A stretch of DNA of 64,000 nucleotides. Source: Paramecium pentaurelia. Taxonomy: Eukaryota; Ciliophora; Oligohymenophorea; Peniculida; Parameciidae. The notes beneath the pieces were generated by a model. The model saw only the letters and a program-made list of their open reading frames with translations, had not been told where the DNA came from and did no database searches. Shown here one piece after another: positions 1 through 11,586 of this stretch (position 1 is the first letter of the stretch; every line of letters begins with the position of its first letter). The translations under genes were made by a program, and so were the position numbers. The DNA is taken from positions 146,338 to 210,337 of the forward strand of contig CAJJDO010000035.1 in NCBI GenBank assembly GCA_905183005.1, read 5' to 3'.

Positions 1-68
1 AATAATAATAATAACAATAATAATAACAATAATAACAATAATAATAATAACAATAATAATAATAATAT
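1..68. repeat. AAT/AAC trinucleotide microsatellite at window edge
   Basis: A run of AAT triplets with scattered AAC. Read from base 3 on the plus strand every triplet is TAA or CAA, both Gln in this code; read from base 1 every triplet is AAT or AAC, both Asn. The interruptions are therefore synonymous in either coding frame. The Gln frame stays open to a TGA at 171-173, overlapping the 3' end of the opposite-strand gene by 37 bp. It may be the polyQ end of a gene entering from the left, or non-coding. Confidence 0.6.
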
Positions 69-136
69 AATGTCAAATTAAATTAATATAATAAATAGAA
101 CATTATAGATCTTAAAAATAAATTATTGTAATTTAA

Positions 137-949
137 TCAATATAGAGTTATTATTGTTATTGAAATTATCTGAAATAATTGAGAATATAATTCGGCTGGA
201 TCAACACATGCTTAACATTCTTAATTTCCTGTGCTGTTATCAAAATGATAGATAAAATTGGAATCCAAACTACATCTAGATATATTAGTGAATGCAGTTG
301 TATCATTTGTTTCCTAACAAAATGCTCTTGTTTCATTCCAATTACAAAAAGTGAATTTTCTTTCTCCATTAATAGTCCATGAACAATTTGGTTGATCAAA
401 ATAGAGACACTCCTTTGAATTACATTTAGTTTTAGTATTTTTATTATCCCAATAACATCCTAAACCATTACATGCTTTTTCTGTTAGAATCTCATTACAT
501 TTAGTTTCAAATGTAACAGATGAACATGCATGATCATGTTTCTCACAAAATTCATAATTACTCAATTATTGATTGCAATTATTAGTTGAAAAATCTGTAC
601 AATGTTTTCTATCTAATACATATTTAATTTCACATGCGCCAGTGTCATCAAGTTCACAAATTGTTGAATTTTCACATGTGTCATCGCAATTATAAGTATC
701 AATGTCTACACATTTTTCATCAACCCATTTACAATTTGGATTCCAATCATCTGTTGTTGTGGTTTAATTACATTCTGATTCACTAATCCTATTCTCACAA
801 CCAACTTAAATACAAATATCATTCTTCCAAAAGCATCCTCCTAATAAACATTCTTCTTCCCAAAATAATTACTAACAAGTACATCTAACCACTAATTACC
901 AAGCAACAATAACAATTAACCCTAAAAAAATCAGAAATTTTGCAGTCAT
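137..949 (-). CDS. Secreted cysteine-rich protein, function unknown
   Basis: An intronless frame of 270 aa. It starts MTAKFLIFLGLIVIVAW, a clear signal peptide. The mature part is dense in cysteine with repeated C-x(3-4)-GC-x-W units (GGCFW near residue 40, LGCYW further on) and many Asn-x-Thr/Ser sites, consistent with a disulphide-rich surface or secreted protein. The spacing resembles the PSI-like Cys repeats common in Paramecium, but I cannot assign a named domain. The last ~20 residues are hydrophobic (QLFQIISITIITLY) and could be a membrane or GPI-type tail. It is divergent from the PAS membrane gene at 1507. Confidence 0.75.
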
Positions 950-1506
950 CAAATTAATGACTATTAAATATTTTTTTATAATAATAATAAATTTTCAAGA
1001 ATGTTTTACATAATCCTTATAAGATGATAAATTTTAATTGTTTTATCAAAAATCTTTTTTTCTACTTTATTTAAGAATATAAGTAACCTATTTCTCAACT
1101 GTCAGAATATTATTCAAAAAATATAAAATCAATTATCAGGATTCTTATAAATTTAGTTGAAATGTATTTTGTTTTATTGATTTCTATCATTACTAAGGAG
1201 ATTATTTAAATTAATTTAATGATATAATTTTATCACTATGTTTTAAGCCATTTCTTAAATAAGCATCACAAAGTAAAAATTGAATCAGAAGTTATTGTTT
1301 CCCTCTTATTTATCGTTTATTACTCTCAACTAATTTGCTTACTTTAATAAACTTAAGAAAATACTTTCGATCAGCAGATATAAATAAACTTACTAAATTT
1401 ATTTTAGTATTATGGACAAATATGGAGACCCTATAATTATTTAATCAAATATAAGGGATTCAAATAATATGCCTTTTTAATACCTTCACTTCTAATTATT
1501 TTGATT
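950..1506. other. Divergent intergenic region
   Basis: AT-rich spacer between two divergently transcribed genes; it must hold both promoters. An ATG at 1412 opens a 30-codon frame that ends at TGA 1502-1504, with no GTA donor to join it to the next gene, so I did not use it as that gene's start. Confidence 0.5.
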
Positions 1507-4500
1507 ATGGTTGATTTTTTGTTATAATGGATGGAGGAAGTTAGAAGCAAGAATACATAACAAAAAAAGTAAAATTTAAAAGGAATTCATAACAACAATG
1601 AAAAAATACTCTCTATTATCTTTCAGGTACATTTGTATACTATTTCACTATATGAATTAGACCTTTTTATGTTATCTCTTAAAGATGGAATATTAAATTT
1701 GCCAGATTCAATTCCAATGCTCGCTTTTTCTTTTTTTTTCCTTTTTTGTAAATTACTATTCATACTACTAACCCTTTTGTGTTCAGAATCTATTCACTTT
1801 CCAAGTTCTCCGATTCATTTTAATATATTATCAATAGGATAATATTTTAACATAATTCTTATAGTAATAAGTCTATATTTGAATCATGAAAACGGAGACT
1901 TATAAACTTCACTTTTCCATATTATTAATTTATTTATTATTGGATTTTACATTTATGAAGAGTGTTAGAAGAAAATTAATTATCTTAATACTTTAATATT
2001 ATTATTACTCACATATGGTTTTTTTAATAATTTATCATTCTTTTTTGTTATTCAAACGACAAAAAAAGAATATTAGATTGCATTACTATTTGTCTTGTGT
2101 CCTTTATTTCTAAATTTAGTTATTCATTACTCAAGATAATCAACTAAAATAGTCTACTCAAAGAATAGAACTATTGCTTAGATATTTAATAATCTCCTTA
2201 TACTAAATGAAAACAAATCTAAAAATTTTAAATAAGAAAATTTTGAAACATTAATGCTCAAATAAATAACAACATATGCCAATGATCCATTTAATTCAGA
2301 ATTAATCTTATTCAACAATAAAATTATTAAATCTAAAAAAAACTAAAAGGCTTTTTGGTATTATAAATATATACTTATAAAATTATCATAATTTTAATAC
2401 ACAGAAACTTTGATATTGATACATAATTTCAAATAGTCCTAATTTTATTCTGAAGTAAATAAATAATTCGTTAGAGTTTAGATAACAATTTCATTTATTT
2501 AGTAATTGAAACTCATAAATTTAAAAAGTGAAGTTTATTAATTACTAAATTACAATATTACTAAGAATTTTGAATTAGATAAACTCAATTCAAATTCTTT
2601 TATTCATTACAAAGTTCAAATTCAAAAAAGTTAAACTTAAATTTTAAATATCTTCAAAGAAAAGGAAGCACTCTATTCTCAACTCTTAGAGGGAAAACCT
2701 ACAAAAATTAATAGTATTTTTAATAAATGTTACAATATCCTTTAAGAAGCTTTATAAATATAATAGGATTTAAGATAAGAATTAACTAACTAGAAAACAT
2801 ATCGTATTCATTAATTATTGACTATGCTTTATGTTGAATTTTTCAATAATATTATATAGGCTGAACTTCTTAAATACTTTTAATTGAATAATGAAGAATT
2901 GAAATAGAATCCTTTAGAAAATATGGATTTTCTCAATCTTAAGCTAGAAGATAATTTACTAAATACTTAAATTAAATATTTTAGTTAAAGTCTATTTTTG
3001 AGATTAGGATATAAATTAAAAGATGAATAGTTTTTTCAATTCAAAATGCTCTTTCCAGATGCTTTTTATGACACTCATTAAGAATTAATAAAGCATTTTT
3101 TGGAAAGTGGAACTTGTAAGTATTTAAATAAGATCTCAGATATGCTAATTAGAGGTTAAGATAATATTTACTTTTATACTATGTTTTAATTAAATATTGA
3201 AAATTCTAATGAACCAGAATTATCTTTTTATGTTTTCATAAAAATAAATGAAGAATAACCTAATTCTGTATTCATCAATAAGTAACAATAAATTATTGGT
3301 TATACTACATCATTTTTAAAGTATATAAACAAAAAAAACCTTAATTTTACTTCTAAATCTTTATATTTATTAGAACTAAATAAAATAATAATTATTAATA
3401 AGCATCATCTTGGATAAAAGTATATAAAGGGACGTTTGACATAAGATTCAACATCAGAAATAGCTTTAGAATTTATTGAAAGAAGAGGTATAATAGAATT
3501 AATCATTTTGGATGAAAATTGGGATTATTTATTAAATCAAGAAGTATTTAGTCAAGAACCAAGTTAAAAATGTAGTTTAGTACTTAATGAAGAATCTGTA
3601 GTCTTAATTCCAAATCAGCTATTTTTAGATGATTTGAATAGTCCTCTATCATTGGCAAGAAGAGATAAACCCTATCAAGAGTTATTATAAAGTGACATAA
3701 AACAAAACCAAACAATAAAAAGTAAAGAAGGTAGTAATGTAATTAGTGAACCTATATAAGAGAAAACAAAAAATTAAAAATTGAGTGTTAAAGAATAAAA
3801 AGATGATTTCAATAATGATTAAGCTTCATCAAAATTTTCAAGAGGGTTTTTAGATAATTCAATATTTTATTAAAAATATAATAAACTAAACTTATTTTTA
3901 GTTTAAAGTACTAGAAATAGATAAATTACAATGGCTTTATTATTATTTCTCTTAGCATTATTAATAAATGTTATTTTTTAGTTAATAAATTTAACTTAAT
4001 TTTTACCATAATATTAAAAAGTAAATTCAGATATTGATATGTTAACCCTTAAAGGTAATTTTATGGCTCCAATTCACAATTGTGTAACAGCTTAAGTATG
4101 TGTTGTAAATTATATGCTTTTGGCTTTTGTATTTAAAGAGATTAGTTAAGAAGTTGCTTTTTCAAAAATGTAATTTGGATTAGATTCTATTTATAAATCA
4201 TATGAACATTTGAAAATTTCATTTACTACTTAATTAGATAATTAAAATCTATAAGAATTTTTTTATGATTAAGAAATATTAATGTATTAATTAGAGAATT
4301 TAAGTTTGGTTCCTAGAAATATATCATTAAAGTCTGCTTTGATTTATTATTAGCAAGCTTAATATTTCACTTCAATAATAGATTATTATAATGTACTTAC
4401 AGTAATTCCTTCAAATGATTTTGTTTATTATATGGCTAATATTGTTGGTGTTGATGATTATTTTGATTATTTAAGTGATGAAGTATAAGCATTTGTTGAT

Positions 4501-5765
4501 TCTAGAATTTTAACATTTGAAAGTGATTAAACAAAGTTTTTTTTAAAAATGATATTTTTGTAATTGTTAATAGTGACTTTGGGAATTTCTCTTGTTTTGT
4601 AAAATCAATATACACTATCAGAATTATTTAGTTTATTTACTAATATAAATACATTTGCATTATAGAAGGAAATTTAAAAATTATAAAAAATGATACATTT
4701 ATTAAATCATGATGATGCATATTAAATTTATAATTTTGAAGTAAGTGTTTGGGAAAAAGAAATATCTGCTTAAGCATTTTCATATAATTTAAAAATTAAT
4801 TTAAATAGAATAATTAATCATGAATATAAATTACCTAGATTAAAATTAATCACTATATTTTTTATAGTTCTTACAATTTATTTACTTCCATAAATAGTAT
4901 TGTAATCAATGAATGGTACATTTTTTGATAAATACAAATAAAGTACAGATCTTTTAGTTAAATTGTCTAAATTAGGATCAGCAGTAACTGCAGTTTATGA
5001 AATTCGAGAAATTAATTATATGATTTCAGGTAAGTCTCCTTTTTTTGATTTCTATACTGATTAAAAACGAATTGAATAAAATGTTATAGTAGAGAAAGAA
5101 CTTGAAAAAATAAATGAATTTCTAGTTTTTTATTTGTTTCTTGATTTGTAAATAATATAACAATATTTATTAGTGATTTATCATTAACAGATGATGATTT
5201 TGTAGATAAATTCGAAAATGTTTAATCAACAAATTTATGTAATTTTATAATTCATGTAAATGATTATTTATCATGATTAGTACAACTAAACTCTGGCTTA
5301 AGAACATTGTAATTTAATTTATGAGGGAGTGATGAAATTAGGATTGATTAATACACTTACTGAAATATACAGATAGATTAAGACAGAATATGAAAATACT
5401 AAAGGCTTTTAAATTTAATATAGAAATAAATTTGGTGCTTTTGAGGAAGTTGAAATTGGATTAATTGCATCAGATTCAATTTTATATTTATAATCTGAAG
5501 TATTTAATGCTGTAGAATTAAAGACTTCAGAATTAATAACTGCTCATTAAGTATTAAAATTTAAAGGACTATTTAGATTTTGATTGGTATTTACATATCA
5601 ATTAGTGGAATACTTGGTTTTATTATGGTACGATATTATTATCCATATCTTATGAGAAGAACTATGATAGTTAAGAATATGATATTTTTAATACCATAAT
5701 TGTAGTTTTATTTAGATCAAAAATTTGAAACAGATTTTAGACTATTATAAATGCACAATGTATGA
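1507..5765 (+). CDS. Large multi-spanning membrane protein with PAS-like region
   Basis: A 1,393-aa model with three introns (5148-5173, 5256-5280, 5551-5576); the spliced length is a multiple of three. The N-terminal ~200 residues form several membrane segments. A soluble region follows, then a PAS-like segment (about residues 560-700, around GYTTSFLKYI and LDENWDYLL). Further membrane spans lie near 3935, 4540, 4845 and 5580, the last being GIYISISGILGFIMV. It ends with a short tail containing FLIPQLQFYLDQ. This is the architecture of the ciliate-expanded transmembrane/PAS family, probably sensory, with unknown ligand. A homologue lies at 56994-61328 with the same FxYLIPQ-type end. Start uncertain: 1507 is the first ATG in frame. 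Confidence 0.75.
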
Positions 5766-5797
5766 GGTTGATAAGTAATTGTGAAATTAATTTATAA

Positions 5798-7671
5798 ATG
5801 TTAAAAATCGTTTTATTTATTTTATTCTTGAATTTTATTGATGATGCTACATTACGATAGAGTGGTGATGGTCAAATGATATTTGTGAATGGAAAACAAC
5901 ATTAAGTATTAGTGAAATAAAAGAGATTTGCATAATTGAGGTAATGATTAGTAGTACATAAATAAAGATCTATGCCAGAGTTATCAGAAGATGAGGGAGG
6001 AGATGATGGTGGAGATGATATGGGAGATGATGAAATTGAAGCAGGAGGAGGAGGTGGTCCAAGTTTGGGTGGATTATCAGGTGGAAATCCTAGAGATGCA
6101 GAAACAGAAGAGAATTTAAGATTGGATGCTTGGTCTATAATAAGGAATTTAGATGAATTTATGATTGTACAAAATTAAAGATTGATGGATGCATTGTATG
6201 GAGATGCAATTGAATAAAATGAAGAAATGGAAGAATTAATCTATGATTTGACAGATAATATTGATCATTGGACCTATAGAGTCTATAGTAAATTCTAAAA
6301 AATCAATTTTGCTTTAGAAGACAGTAGATATACATCAGCAAAAACTGCTATAATAGTATAGTTTATATTTTATATGTTTAGGCAATCGAAAGTTAAATCA
6401 GAAAAGCTAATTAATAACTTAAAATATATTATGGATAATTGTATAGATTGTAGGATCAAATCCCAGATGAGGAAGAATAATGTGCATAGTTTTATACATG
6501 CAAGGAATGTTTGAGTAATCAGGGTTGTGGATGGTGTCCATTAAATGATAAATGTGTTGTTGGAGATGAAAATGGACCATTATTTTAATAATGTCAATAT
6601 TATAATTATTAGTTTTGCTAAGGTAAATAATGTTTGAAATATTCTACATGTAATGTAAGAATATCAAATTATAATTAGACATGCTTATCTGATTCTGAAT
6701 GTGGATGGTGTTAAGTTGAAGAAGATGACATTAAAGTATGTCTATAATAACCAAGAAATTTCTAAGGTTGTCCTGAGGGTCATTGGTATCATATAGCAGG
6801 AGAAAACTTTGCTTGTCCATTTAAGAAATAAAAAGAAAAGATGGAAGAAGATGTGCCTAATCATAAATTTTGGATGAGGCCTAAAACTAAACCTCCTGAA
6901 TGTAAACCTGTAGATTCTGCAATGAAAGCAAAGATCCAAAAAGAAAGACAATAATATAATGATAAATCAGAATATAAGGGTGAATAAAATAGAAATAAAG
7001 AAGTGGTAAAACTTGTACTTATGTACAATAGTAATTGAATTATAAAAACACTCTTCAGCAAAAAGTAGTTTAATTAAAGAGTTTAGTAGAAGAACTTACT
7101 GAGAGAAAAGATGATATCTAAGCATGGTTGGATGAATATATGAAATAAAAAGGTATTGAACCATCTGAGCCTGCTGAAAACCAAGAGTAGTAGGATGCGG
7201 GGGAAGAATCACCTCAAGAAAATTAAGAATAATAGGATTCATCCAATTCTTAAGGGTCAGGGGCCAGTAATAAGGTCTAAGTGAAAAAGGAGAAAAAATC
7301 AAAGAAGAGTATATTTATATATTGAAAAGTTAGAAATTGTTTAAATCTTTGCTGAAGAAACAGCAACACCAGAGGAAGAATAAATGCCAGAAAGTTTATA
7401 AGAGGAAGTTTAAGAGGAAGTAGTTGAATAGGGAGAAGAAGATGTGGAATATGTTTTTGAGACATCTAAAGAATACAAGGTTGATATACGTGAAATTCAT
7501 GTGGAAAAAGAGAAAAAAAAGAAGATTGATAAAGAAGAAATTGAGGATAAAAAATATAGAGATCAAGGGGATAGAGATATAGAAGGAGATTTAGAAACAG
7601 ATTATTACAAAGATTATTATTAATAAAGAAAAAAACATTTTAGAGATTTTGAGAAGTATTATCCAAAATGA
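5798..7671 (+). CDS. PSI-like cysteine-rich secreted protein, tandem copy 1
   Basis: A 589-aa model with four introns (5941-5967, 6356-6381, 7006-7031, 7309-7333); the spliced length is divisible by three. Order: signal peptide MLKIVLFILFLNFIDDA; an Asp/Glu/Gly-rich stretch (residues ~58-90); a helical segment; then two cysteine clusters with PSI-type spacing (CKECLSNQGCGWCPLNDKC, later CLSDSECGWC); a basic region; and a long Glu/Lys/Gln-rich C-terminus. PSI-like modules occur in extracellular proteins, so secretion or surface display is inferred. The next gene repeats the same plan 28 bp downstream, so this is a tandem duplication. Exact function unknown. Confidence 0.8.
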
Positions 7672-7699
7672 GAATTGTTCGTTTTTCTAATAGTTAAAT

Positions 7700-9602
7700 A
7701 TGTTTATTATTTTAATCGAAAGCGTAATTATATATTTGGGATTGGCAGTCCATCATCATAAAGAAGAGCAACTACTTTTGTAGACAGGCACGTATAATTT
7801 AATTTACAATTCAGGATGGGATTGGGAGATGAATTATCAAAAGAAGTAGATAGAATTAAGGTGTCACTAAAATTATAAAATAAAGCTTTAGCCAAAGAAC
7901 TGAGAGGTGCAACTGAAGAGAGAGCTGAAAACATCTCTGAATTATCTTCTGATATCAAGACTATTCTAGATAAAATGGCATATGTTACTGATACTAAGAT
8001 GACTAGAATCAATGATAGAGTTTAAGAACATATCTATTAAACTGAAGCTATTTCTTTAATAATAATCATGGATCAATTAGATAAGAAAGTTTAAGAATTA
8101 GCAGGAGTCAAATAATAAATTAAATAACTTAAAGCTAAGATTCCTAGACTATCTGATAAATGCAGCAAATATTTTACTTGTTATGATTGTTTATAAGATG
8201 AGAGTTGTGGATGGTGTTCAATGGAAGATAAATGTGTTGAAGGAGATGAAAAAGGACCATAAAAAATCAGTTGCAATTTTTATAGTTATAAATAATGCAA
8301 TGGGAGATAATGTCATAAATATAATACATGTGCAGTATTAATTAAATATTATACAAGACATGTATAGCTGATCCTTCTTGTGGTTGGTGCATAGATGATA
8401 ATCGATTTATGTCAGGATGTTTATAATAACCCTATGATTATTAAGGATGTCCCAGAAATGGGTGGTTTCATTTAGAAAGTAGATAAAATACATGTCCTTA
8501 ATAATTGAGGAAGGTATATGAAGAAGAGTTTGATGAAAATTCTTATTGGTCAAAACCACTTGATGATTCTGCTTATGTAGATGAAGAAGAAAGTAATGAA
8601 TAAGATAAAAATAATGCTTTGAATGGTAGAGGAGGAGTAGAAGAAAGTGAATCTAATACAGAATATAATAAGAAATAATAGTAAGTGGCTAATCAAATTA
8701 AATAATTAGAAGCTTTGGTAAAAGAGATAGAAAAAGAAATTGAATCATTATAGAAAAGATATTAAGAAACAGTTGATTGGTTGGATAAGTTTAATAAAGG
8801 AGAGGAAGGAGAAGGAGATTAATAGGAATAATAAGAAGAAGAACCATAATAAGAATAATAAGAGGAGAATCAATAAACATAAGATGAAGCAGAAAAAAAG
8901 AAAGAGGAGAAGAAAAAGAAAAAAGAAGAAAAAAAATAAAATAATGAAGAAAATAAAAAAAAGAAGGAAGAAGAAAAAAAGAAGAAAGCAGAAGAAGAGA
9001 AGAAAAAGAAAGAAGAAGAGAAAAAAAAACAAGAAGAATAAAAGAAAAAGAAAAAATAAGAAGAAGAAGAGAAGAAAAAGAAAAAAAAAGAAGAGGAGGA
9101 AGAAAAGAGAAAGAAATTATAAGAAGATTTAGAGAATAAAAAATAAGAAGATGAATAAAATGAAGAGGCCAGAGATTCGAATGAATAAGAATAATAAGAA
9201 GATGGAGATGGAGATGGAGATAATAATGAAAATAATGATACTTAAAATGATGATCAAAATTAAGAAGGATCTTAAGATACAGATAATTAAAATAATGAAG
9301 CATAAAAGAAGAATAAGAAATCATCTAAAAGTGCAGACTCTAATAATAAAGCAAAGGATAAATAGGGTTCAAAAAATTAGGATTCTGATAAAGGGGATTA
9401 AGGAGATGATGAAAAAGAGGAAAAAAGAGAGATTCCAGATTCCTATTTTAGGGAACCATAATTATAAAATAAGAAATGGGAGGACTTTTATAGTGGAAAT
9501 TTTAATTTTATTGCCTAAGAATAAGAAGTTGATGATGATGAAATGTAATTTGACTCAATAGATGTAGTTGATGAATTTTATGATCCTTTTCATTTAAATT
9601 GA
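7700..9602 (+). CDS. PSI-like cysteine-rich secreted protein, tandem copy 2 with KE-rich tail
   Basis: A 618-aa model with two introns (7792-7814 and 8335-8357). The signal peptide is MFIILIESVIIYLGLAV; an earlier ATG (7668, overlapping the previous stop) is out of frame. A helical segment leads to CYDCLQDESCGWCSMEDKC and, after intron 2, a second cluster with SCGWC, both matching the upstream paralogue. Positions ~8800-9150 encode an almost pure Lys/Glu/Gln tract, probably one long charged helix, followed by Asp/Asn/Gln-rich sequence and an acidic end. In the standard code this tract is broken into false frames. Role unknown; a secreted acidic or charged structural protein is inferred. Confidence 0.8.
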
Positions 9603-9849
9603 TTTTATATATATATAAGATAATTTTATTAAGATTTAATTATTGATCTAATATTCTATGTCTTTTAACTCTTTTAATTTTCTTCTAATATTGTCTTAGT
9701 TAATGATAAATTGTCTTTTAAATTCTAACATTTCTATAATAATGCGTATTATTTAAGTATTTATAAAATAAATTAACGCTAGGAGGCATTCAAATTTGAG
9801 AACAATTTAGGAACATAATTTTCAAAAACATATTTAAAATTGAAGGAAA
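9603..9849. other. Intergenic spacer
   Basis: AT-rich spacer between two plus-strand genes. I see no gene or RNA in it. Confidence 0.5.
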
Positions 9850-11373
9850 ATGAAAAGATATCCAACTAACAATCCTGTAGAGGAGTTCAATAGAAACGTT
9901 ACAATAACAAACCTAAAATTAAATCATTTAGAGTACAGAAATGTAGAAGGAAAGGTAACAGCATTTTTAAATATAATTTAGAACTTGTTTGAAAGAGTGA
10001 AAGGTTATCAAGATTTGATTGGTCAATTCAGAAAACAAAAGATTATACTATATGAAAGAAGAAATATGTCAGCACCAGCCCAGGAATGTTATGGTATTTA
10101 AAAAAAGTTCATAATAGGAATGGATGATTATGGAGATATATTTTATGGGATCAATTTTGCATCTGCAGACTATTTGGGTTTATGCACTAATGAGTAAGCA
10201 AAGGTATAAATTAAAATAAATAGAATAGGAAGCAGCAGCAACGGCAGCATAAGAATATTCTGTAAATTCTTGTGGAGCACCATTAGCTTTTGGAGCATCA
10301 AAATATTACATGTAATTGAAGGAAGAGTTAAAAGATTATTGGAATATGAAAGAGGTAATAATTTATAGTGCTGGTTGGTTGGCAGGTTATGGTGTAGTAA
10401 AAGGATTAATAAGGTAACTGTTGATTATTAATGTACTTAGACCTTATGATTTTGTAATAATGGATGAATTATGTCATAATTGTTTAACTGAAGGAGCTCA
10501 TGCAGCAACAAAGAATGTGTTTAGAGTAACTCACTTGAGTCTTGAAGCAATGGAGAAGAAGATAGCTGAAGTTAGATTAGAGAATCCAGAAGCATGTATT
10601 TTGGTTGTGACAGAAGGTTTGTTTAGTATGGATAGTGATTACACTGATCTTGTGGCTTTATAAAAGATAACTTTAAAATATGAAGCATTCTTATTGATAG
10701 ATTGTGCACATGATTTTGGATGTATGGGTAAAACAGGTACCAAATATTAAATATGAATTTATTTAGGAAAGGGAGTCTATGAAATTTAAGGACTTAAGGA
10801 TTTTTCTAATGTTCTTTTGATGTCTGGAGGATCTAAATGTTTATCTACAAATGTTGGATGGGTTGCCTGCAATTCTTTTGAAGTAATTGATTATCTTAAA
10901 TTCTTTTCTTCTGCTTATATGTTCACTAATTCAGTTAATCCTGTTTAATGTGCTACTGCTTTAGCATAACTCAGAATTTTAAATAGTGAAGTAGGTGTTA
11001 GATTGAGAACTCAAGTGCTTGAAAATTATCATTATATGAAAAAAGAATTGAATTCTAGAAATTACAAAATCTTAGGATATCCTTCTCCTATTCTACCATT
11101 ATTAATAGGTGATGAATTAACATGCAGAATTGTAACTAGATTAATGTTAGATGAGGGAATTCATTGCAATGGTATTGAATATCCTATTGTAAAAATGGGA
11201 TAGGCTCGTTTAAGAGTAAATTTGTAACCATAACATACTAAAGAGTATTATAATTTATCATATCTTTAAGTCAAATGGATACATTTATTGAAACCTTTGA
11301 TTTTTGCTTTAAGAAGGCTACTAAATTAACATAAGATTCTCTTGAAAGATATCAAATATATTTGGAATAGTAG

Positions 11374-11422
<49 letters not shown>

Positions 11423-11490
11423 TCAAAAATAATTAAAAATAAGTAAACTTCAATGAAACTAAGATGGAACTCAAGAAGCCTAACTTATGA
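9850..11490 (+). CDS. Alpha-oxoamine synthase family PLP enzyme (serine palmitoyltransferase-like)
   Basis: A 501-aa model with five introns (9955-9981, 10204-10228, 10414-10440, 10737-10766, 11245-11270); the spliced length is divisible by three. The fold-type I PLP layout is intact: FASADYLGL, then CGAPLAFGASKYY, then VIMDELCHN (the substrate-contacting His region), LLIDCAHDFGCMG (PLP-binding Asp and His) and SGGSKCLSTNVGW, whose Lys is the expected Schiff-base residue. These are hallmarks of serine palmitoyltransferase, KBL, ALAS and BioF. Serine palmitoyltransferase, the first step of sphingoid base synthesis on the ER, is my preferred reading; KBL or ALAS is not excluded. The C-terminus carries a polyGln tract unusual for the family. 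Confidence 0.82.
11377..11421 (+). repeat. Pure (TAA)15 tract encoding polyglutamine
   Basis: Fifteen consecutive TAA codons with no CAA or CAG, in frame with the upstream PLP enzyme, giving Gln15 shortly before its TGA. The lack of synonymous interruptions suggests a young, length-variable repeat. Confidence 0.85.
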
Positions 11491-11586
11491 ATCTAATTAT
11501 TAAATAATTTAAATTTATATAAATATTTATAATTCTAATTTTTGTATTAGTATTGATATTATTTACATATACAAACTAATTTAAAT

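Noticed and set aside
1412..1504. ATG at 1412 as the start of the PAS membrane gene
   Set aside because: The frame ends in TGA at 1502-1504 and there is no GTA donor between it and the true frame.
8748..9324. Long Phe/Leu-rich frames on the minus strand
   Set aside because: They are the antisense of the Lys/Glu-rich tract of the plus-strand secreted protein; A/G-rich coding DNA gives T/C-rich, hydrophobic antisense frames.
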